The translations under genes and the position numbers were made by a program. Shown here piece after piece: positions 31,141-34,776 of a stretch of DNA of 34,776 nucleotides; within the stretch, counting starts at the first letter, position 1, and every line of letters begins with the position of its first letter. Origin of the DNA: Phycisphaerales bacterium (lineage in GTDB: Bacteria > Planctomycetota > UBA1135 > UBA2386); NCBI GenBank assembly GCA_020247305.1, contig JADCJE010000154.1, forward strand, positions 1 through 34,776, in the 5' to 3' direction. The notes under the pieces were generated by a model. It saw only the letters and a list, made by a program, of their open reading frames with translations. It had not been told where the DNA came from and did no database searches.

Positions 31141-32331
31141 TCACCGCCCCGCCGCGCCGCCGAGCAACGGCAGCGACAGCCGCTGCATGCAGAGCGCGCG
31201 CACCTTGGCCATCGCCGGTCCCGCGACGCTGGTGTTGAACGCCGCGCAGGCGCCGGTGCCCGACGCCGGATGCACGTAGAAGAACGACACGAACGCGCGC
31301 TGGCTGCCGGTGTGCGTCGGGAAGCGCGTGCCGCCGTGCTCGTGCACGAAGAAGCCGAGGCCGATGTGCTCGGTGCCCGCCGCGTTGGTCGGCAGCGCCG
31401 GCTGCCACATCGCCGCCAGCGACGCCGGGGCGAGCACGCCGCTGGCGTCGCTGCCGGCAGGGACGGCGCCGAGCAGGAACGACAGGTACTTCGCCATGTC
31501 GGCGAGCGAGGCGTTGAGGCCGCCGTTGCTGACCGTGATGCCGGTGTCGAAGTCGGGTCCGAGGTCCTTCGCCGCAGCGCCCGCGCCTTCGTAGCTGTGC
31601 GAGCGGAAGCGCTGCAGGTGCCACGGCGACCGGTCGAAGTACGCGCGCGCCATGCCGAGCGGGCGCAGCACGTTCTTCTCCATGTGCACCTCGTACTCCT
31701 CGCCGGTCACGCGTTCGATCGCGCGGCCGAGGAACACGATGCCGGGGTTGCTGTAGGCGAACTTCGAACCCGGCGCGAACTGGACCGACGTGTACGGCAG
31801 CATCGCGACGAGCTGGCTCCACTGCGTCGGCTCGTGCGGATGCCAGTCGAGGTCGCCGCCCCACGGCCACGTCGCCGCGCGGAAGCCGCCGGCGTGGTGC
31901 AGCAGATGGCGGACGGTGATCGCGGTGTTCGGCCCGAACGGGTTGTGCACGTCGCGCAGCTCGGGCACCAGCTCGACGATCGGCTGGTCGAGGCCCAGCT
32001 TGCCGCGGTCGCGCAGCTGCATCACCGCGATCGCGGTGAACGTCTTGGTGCAGCTCGCCCAGTGGAAGTTGGTGTCGAGGTCGACGGCGCGGCCGCCGGC
32101 TCGGTCGGCGAGGCCGTGCCCGGCGAAGGCCGCGACCTCGCCGCCGCGCACGATCGCAAGGCCCGCGCCGACGACGCCTGCCGCCTCGCACTCGCGCCGG
32201 AAGGCCGCGGTGACGTCGGCGGCGGCGGCGGCGAAGTCGAATTGCGACGGCGGCGGCGGCGGCTGGGGCGCGGCAGCCTGCGGCACGACGGCAGACGCGA
32301 AGACGGCGACGAGGGCAGCGACGGCGACCAT
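31141..32331 (-). CDS. Exported serine hydrolase of the beta-lactamase/class C family
   Basis: This is a 396-residue protein. The hydrophobic N-terminus (MVAVAALVAVFASAVVPQAAA) is a signal peptide, followed by a Pro stretch. Motifs of the class C/DD-peptidase family: S-x-x-K in WASCTKTF (Ser93, Lys96), Y-x-N in FAYSNPG (Tyr193, Asn195), and H-T-G in FPTHTGSQ in place of K-T-G. 'ITVRHLLHHAGGF' is the standard 'LL.HTSG' element. Such enzymes hydrolyse beta-lactams, D-amino peptides or esters. True resistance cannot be concluded; most members are esterases or peptidases. The -10 TACGAT 6 nt upstream supports ATG 32331. Confidence 0.93.
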   Translation of the reverse strand: MVAVAALVAVFASAVVPQAAAPQPPPPPSQFDFAAAAADVTAAFRRECEAAGVVGAGLAIVRGGEVAAFAGHGLADRAGGRAVDLDTNFHWASCTKTFTAIAVMQLRDRGKLGLDQPIVELVPELRDVHNPFGPNTAITVRHLLHHAGGFRAATWPWGGDLDWHPHEPTQWSQLVAMLPYTSVQFAPGSKFAYSNPGIVFLGRAIERVTGEEYEVHMEKNVLRPLGMARAYFDRSPWHLQRFRSHSYEGAGAAAKDLGPDFDTGITVSNGGLNASLADMAKYLSFLLGAVPAGSDASGVLAPASLAAMWQPALPTNAAGTEHIGLGFFVHEHGGTRFPTHTGSQRAFVSFFYVHPASGTGACAAFNTSVAGPAMAKVRALCMQRLSLPLLGGAAGR

Positions 32332-32337
32332 CGCCGC

Positions 32338-32343
32338 ATCGTA
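32338..32343 (-). promoter_or_regulatory. -10 box TACGAT, leaderless
   Basis: TACGAT on the minus strand ends 6 nt before ATG 32331. Repeat copy C lies just upstream (32359-32471). Confidence 0.55.
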
Positions 32344-32358
32344 GGCGGCGCGCCGGAG

Positions 32359-32471
32359 CGGAACGCGCGCCGATCCGGGGCACGGATTGCCGTCCGGGGC
32401 GACGGCCAACGATCGCAGGCGAACCGGTGGAGTCGCCAAGGCTCGGCGGCGTGGCCTTCCGTGACGCCGAC
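32359..32471 (-). repeat. Dispersed intergenic repeat, copy C
   Basis: Positions 32445-32471 are identical to 1145-1171 (27 bp). Read on the minus strand, the copy continues with segments matching copies A and B: CCTTGGCGACTCCACCG, CGTCGCCCC and CCGGATCGGC. It lies directly upstream of the promoter of the serine hydrolase gene. Confidence 0.75.
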
Positions 32472-32605
32472 GCCTTCGTTCGCGGCCAGCGCAGCTGGCG
32501 GCGCTCAGCGAGCGCGGGCGGGCCGGCGGCGCCTGCCCGATGTGGCCGCGCGGGCGACCAATGCAGTCGATCGGCGGACCCACACGGCGGGCCCGGCGCG
32601 CCGGC

Positions 32606-33646
32606 TCAGCGCTTGGCCTTCTCGGTCCACTCGCTCTCGCCGAACTCCTCGCTCAGCAGGCGGCGGCAGCGCGCCATCACGAGGCCGTACTCGGGGCCGC
32701 GCCACTTGTCGGCGGCGAGGATCGCGTGGTACAGCGCCTCGGCCTGCAGGCTCGGCCACGCGTCGGTCGTCTCCAGGCGCACGCGCAGGAACAGCAGCAG
32801 CGCCTTCTTGAACGACTCCTTGTCGCCGGCGGCGGTCTTCTCCAACAGGATCTTGCCCGTGCCGAGGTAGGCGCCGGCGCGCGAGCTGCCGTCGACGCCT
32901 TCCTTCTTGCTGATCTCGTCGTAGATGCGCTGCGCGCCGTCGGCGTCCTTCGTCTCGCGCAGGCTGTGCGCGAGTTCGATGTTGGCGCGGTTGGCGACGA
33001 CGGGGCTGGTGCCGCTCGCCTTGCCGATGACCGACTTCAGCTTGGCCTGGAAGTCCTTCGCGTCCTTGCGGTCGGACAGCGCGACGAAGAACTCGGCCTC
33101 CAGCATGAAGCCGCTGGGCCACGCGTTCTGGTTGGCGTCGGCGAGGTACTTCTTGGCGACCTGCGCGGCGTTGCCGAGGCCCTTGCCGCCGAGGCCCATG
33201 TAGTACTCGAACTTCTGGCGGTAGACCTCGGGCACTGCGCCGGCCTCGGGGATCGCCTTCTGCATCTCCTCCAGCGCGCCAACGGCCTCGGCCGGCTGGT
33301 CGGCGTCGAAGAACTGCGACGCCGCGCCGACGAAGCCCAGCTGGGCTAGCAGCACGTCCTTGTCGGCGAGCTTCTCGCGCGCGACCGTCAGCATCAGGCC
33401 CGGGTCCTTGAGGCCGCGGCGGTAGACGTCGGCGAACTTCTTCAGCTCCAGCCGCGCGACCTGGTCGCTCGGCGTCTGCTCGGTGGCGCCGCCGCGGGTG
33501 TACTTGACGTTGCGGACGTCGAAGGCGGTGACGCGCACGCCCGTGACCGACGTGCCGTTGACGAGGTGGATGACGTCGTCCTGCGCGGCGACGGGGAGAG
33601 CCAACGCGGCCAACAGGCCGACGACGGAAAGGCGGGTCATGGGCAT
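32606..33646 (-). CDS. Exported helical-repeat (TPR-like) protein
   Basis: This is a 346-residue protein. The signal peptide is MPMTRLSVVGLLAALALPVAAQ. Residues ~24-75 are a small beta domain ('DDVIHLVNGTSVTGVRVTAFDVRNVKY', 'DQVARLEL') often seen at the N-terminus of exported planctomycete proteins. Residues ~90-340 are helical repeats of TPR/Sel1-like type ('PAEAVGALEEMQKAIPEAG', 'ALSDRKDAKDFQAKLKSVIG', 'DADGAQRIYDEISKKEG', 'KESFKKALLLFLRVRLE', 'ALYHAILAADKW'). It probably works as a periplasmic or outer-surface scaffold. ATG 33640 is an equally possible start. A 12-nt palindrome (32593-32604) follows the stop. Confidence 0.85.
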   Translation of the reverse strand: MPMTRLSVVGLLAALALPVAAQDDVIHLVNGTSVTGVRVTAFDVRNVKYTRGGATEQTPSDQVARLELKKFADVYRRGLKDPGLMLTVAREKLADKDVLLAQLGFVGAASQFFDADQPAEAVGALEEMQKAIPEAGAVPEVYRQKFEYYMGLGGKGLGNAAQVAKKYLADANQNAWPSGFMLEAEFFVALSDRKDAKDFQAKLKSVIGKASGTSPVVANRANIELAHSLRETKDADGAQRIYDEISKKEGVDGSSRAGAYLGTGKILLEKTAAGDKESFKKALLLFLRVRLETTDAWPSLQAEALYHAILAADKWRGPEYGLVMARCRRLLSEEFGESEWTEKAKR

Positions 33647-33749
33647 CGCGGACTCGAAAGGGAGGGGCCTAGCATCATGCCGAAGCCACCGAAGCGAGAC
33701 AACGGCGCGGTCCCCGGGCGGGTTCGCTGCGGCAGCGCGCCGGTGGGAC

Positions 33750-34628
33750 TCAGGCGTCCTTGGCCGGCAGTTCGCGCACGCCCTCGGTGCGGCCCTTCGG
33801 CTTCTTGCGGCCCTGCCAACTGGCGGCCAGGTCGCTGCCGAGACGGCGGACATGGATCAGTTCAGCGACCACCGACACGGCGATCTCCTCGTGTGTCTTG
33901 CCGCCGAGGTAGGCCCCCATCGGCGTGCGCACGGTCTGCAGGAAGTCCTCGCCGATGCCGGCCTTGCGCAGGTGCTTCCACAGCAGCGCCTGCTTGGTCG
34001 TGCTGCCGATCATGCCGAGGAAGCGCAGCGACTCGCCGGCGGCGAAGCGCCGGCCGAGGTGCTCCAGCACGAGGCCGTCCTCCTTGTGCCCGCGCGTCAC
34101 GACGATCGCGTAGCTGTTCTGGCGGATCGACATCTTCGCCACGGCGTCGGGGTACGGCAGCACGACCGCGTCGTGCGCCTCGGGGAAGCGCGCCGCCGAC
34201 GCGTAGGCGGCGCGGTCGTCGACGACGGTCACGCGGAAGCCGGCGAGCGCGGCGACCTGGCACAGCGCCTTGCTGACGTGGCCGCCGCCGAAGATCCAGA
34301 GCGATGGGGTCGTGATCGGTTCCACGAAGATCGTCACCTCGCCGCCGCACATCAGGCCCGAGTCGGGCGAATCCTGCTCCGTCAGGCGGAACTGCAGCGA
34401 GCGCGGCTGCTCGTCGGCGAGGACCTGAAGGGCGGTGTCGTAGACCTCAGCTTCGAGGCAGCCGCCGCCGACCGTGCCGAGGAACGTGCCGTCGCCGAGC
34501 ACCAAGAGGCGCATCGACGTGCGGCCCGGCGTCGAGCCGCGCGTGCCGACGATCGTCGCCAGCGCCGCGGGGATGCCGTCGGCGCGCAGGCGCACGATTT
34601 CTTCGAAGAGGTCGCGGGACTTGGCCAC
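33750..34628 (-). CDS. XdhC/CoxI family molybdoenzyme maturation protein
   Basis: This is a 292-residue cytoplasmic protein from GTG 34628. The N-terminal XdhC_CoxI segment contains 'ATIVGTRGSTPGRTSMRLLVLGDG' and 'GTVGGGCLEAEV' (~25-62). A Rossmann-like C-terminal domain starts at 'LWIFGGGHVSKALCQ' (~110) and has 'VTVVDDRAAYASAARFP', 'VVTRGHKEDGLVLEHL', 'FLGMIGSTTKQ' and 'TPMGAYLGGKTHEEIAVSVVAELI'. These proteins bind molybdenum cofactor, help its sulfuration and insert it into xanthine-dehydrogenase-type enzymes. No such enzyme is in the window; it may lie beyond the right edge. A TACTGT box ends 14 nt before the GTG; the longer frame from 34712 is less likely. Confidence 0.92.
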   Translation of the reverse strand: MAKSRDLFEEIVRLRADGIPAALATIVGTRGSTPGRTSMRLLVLGDGTFLGTVGGGCLEAEVYDTALQVLADEQPRSLQFRLTEQDSPDSGLMCGGEVTIFVEPITTPSLWIFGGGHVSKALCQVAALAGFRVTVVDDRAAYASAARFPEAHDAVVLPYPDAVAKMSIRQNSYAIVVTRGHKEDGLVLEHLGRRFAAGESLRFLGMIGSTTKQALLWKHLRKAGIGEDFLQTVRTPMGAYLGGKTHEEIAVSVVAELIHVRRLGSDLAASWQGRKKPKGRTEGVRELPAKDA

Positions 34629-34642
34629 GGTCGAGGCCGCGC

Positions 34643-34648
34643 ACAGTA
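34643..34648 (-). promoter_or_regulatory. Candidate -10 box TACTGT
   Basis: TACTGT on the minus strand ends 14 nt before GTG 34628, giving a leader of about 7 nt. Confidence 0.45.
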
Positions 34649-34750
34649 GGCGAGCGCCCGCCGCGCGGAAGCCCGCGGCAACGGCGGCGGCGCGGCGGCG
34701 GGCCAGCGGCATGCGGCGGCGGTGGCCTGACCGCCCCGCGGGAGACGCTG

Positions 34751-34773
34751 CCCCCCCCCCCCCCCCCCCCCCC
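34751..34773. repeat. C23 homopolymer at window end
   Basis: Twenty-three consecutive C stand 3 bp from the window end. A run of this length is unusual even in a GC-rich genome. It may be an assembly or sequencing artefact at a contig edge, or a slippage-prone tract. It lies upstream of the XdhC gene. Confidence 0.85.
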
Positions 34774-34776
34774 GCC

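Noticed and set aside
31141..32331. Antibiotic-resistance beta-lactamase
   Set aside because: The S-x-x-K and Y-x-N motifs place it in the family, but H-T-G replaces K-T-G, and most relatives are esterases or peptidases; resistance is not supported.

Overview
The window is a very GC-rich bacterial chromosome segment. It is densely coded and has an unusually high share of exported proteins: signal peptides ending in AxA-Q, several lipoboxes and many Ala/Pro-rich linkers. Two large secreted proteins (2980-4707 and 18417-20759) end in the same kind of C-terminal module, with a Gly-Cys, then 'DIN', then 'P[LI]PNN.AL.G'. From general knowledge I associate such modules with the secretomes of high-GC Planctomycetota of the Saltatorellus/Engelhardtia type. 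The VPS10/BNR protein, the TIGR03435-like lipoprotein, the EndA nuclease with a lamin-tail domain and the TPR proteins fit that picture. The lineage is an inference; no rRNA is present.

Layout. 1-442: a cut-off IS481-like insertion sequence end and intergenic repeats. 443-2549: a Cys-rich lipoprotein (-), then a TerB/J-domain membrane protein and an OsmC protein (+). 2980-6221: a secreted protein and a secreted endonuclease (+). 6223-12198 (-): a tightly coupled operon of YaeQ, a 1690-residue poly-amino-acid-synthetase-like NRPS with a fused DUF418 membrane domain, and an MmcQ/YjbR protein. 12298-20759 (+): a two-gene membrane unit, a TIGR03435-like lipoprotein, a large BNR/VPS10 protein and a secreted protein. 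20782-22296 (-): an M20 peptidase. 22482-26379 (+): a lipoprotein of the iodothyronine-deiodinase family whose catalytic residue is an in-frame UGA, a repeat-rich exported protein and an FMN-binding PaiB-like protein. 26401-34628 (-): tRNA-Val(UAC), a lipoprotein, an ECF sigma factor with a TPR protein, an exported protein, an SGNH hydrolase, a serine beta-lactamase-like hydrolase, an exported TPR protein and an XdhC protein. The window ends in a C23 tract.

The strongest finding is the selenoprotein at 22482-23369. Its UGA (22923-22925) sits in the motif F-G-S-x-T-U-x-P-F, the same frame continues through 'YVREAHA.D' and the rest of the deiodinase-like fold, and a good bacterial SECIS hairpin with a GGUC loop follows directly. 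The N-terminus adds a lipobox and two EF-hands, giving a Ca-binding, membrane-tethered, Sec-containing, deiodinase-like protein.

Two window-wide patterns also stand out. Many genes have a TAnnnT hexamer only 6-10 nt before the start codon, which suggests widespread leaderless transcripts. A dispersed intergenic repeat (four copies; one pair shares a 27-bp perfect match) sits next to gene starts. The Pls-type synthetase fused to DUF418 is a second unusual system that may make a modified homo-poly-amino acid.
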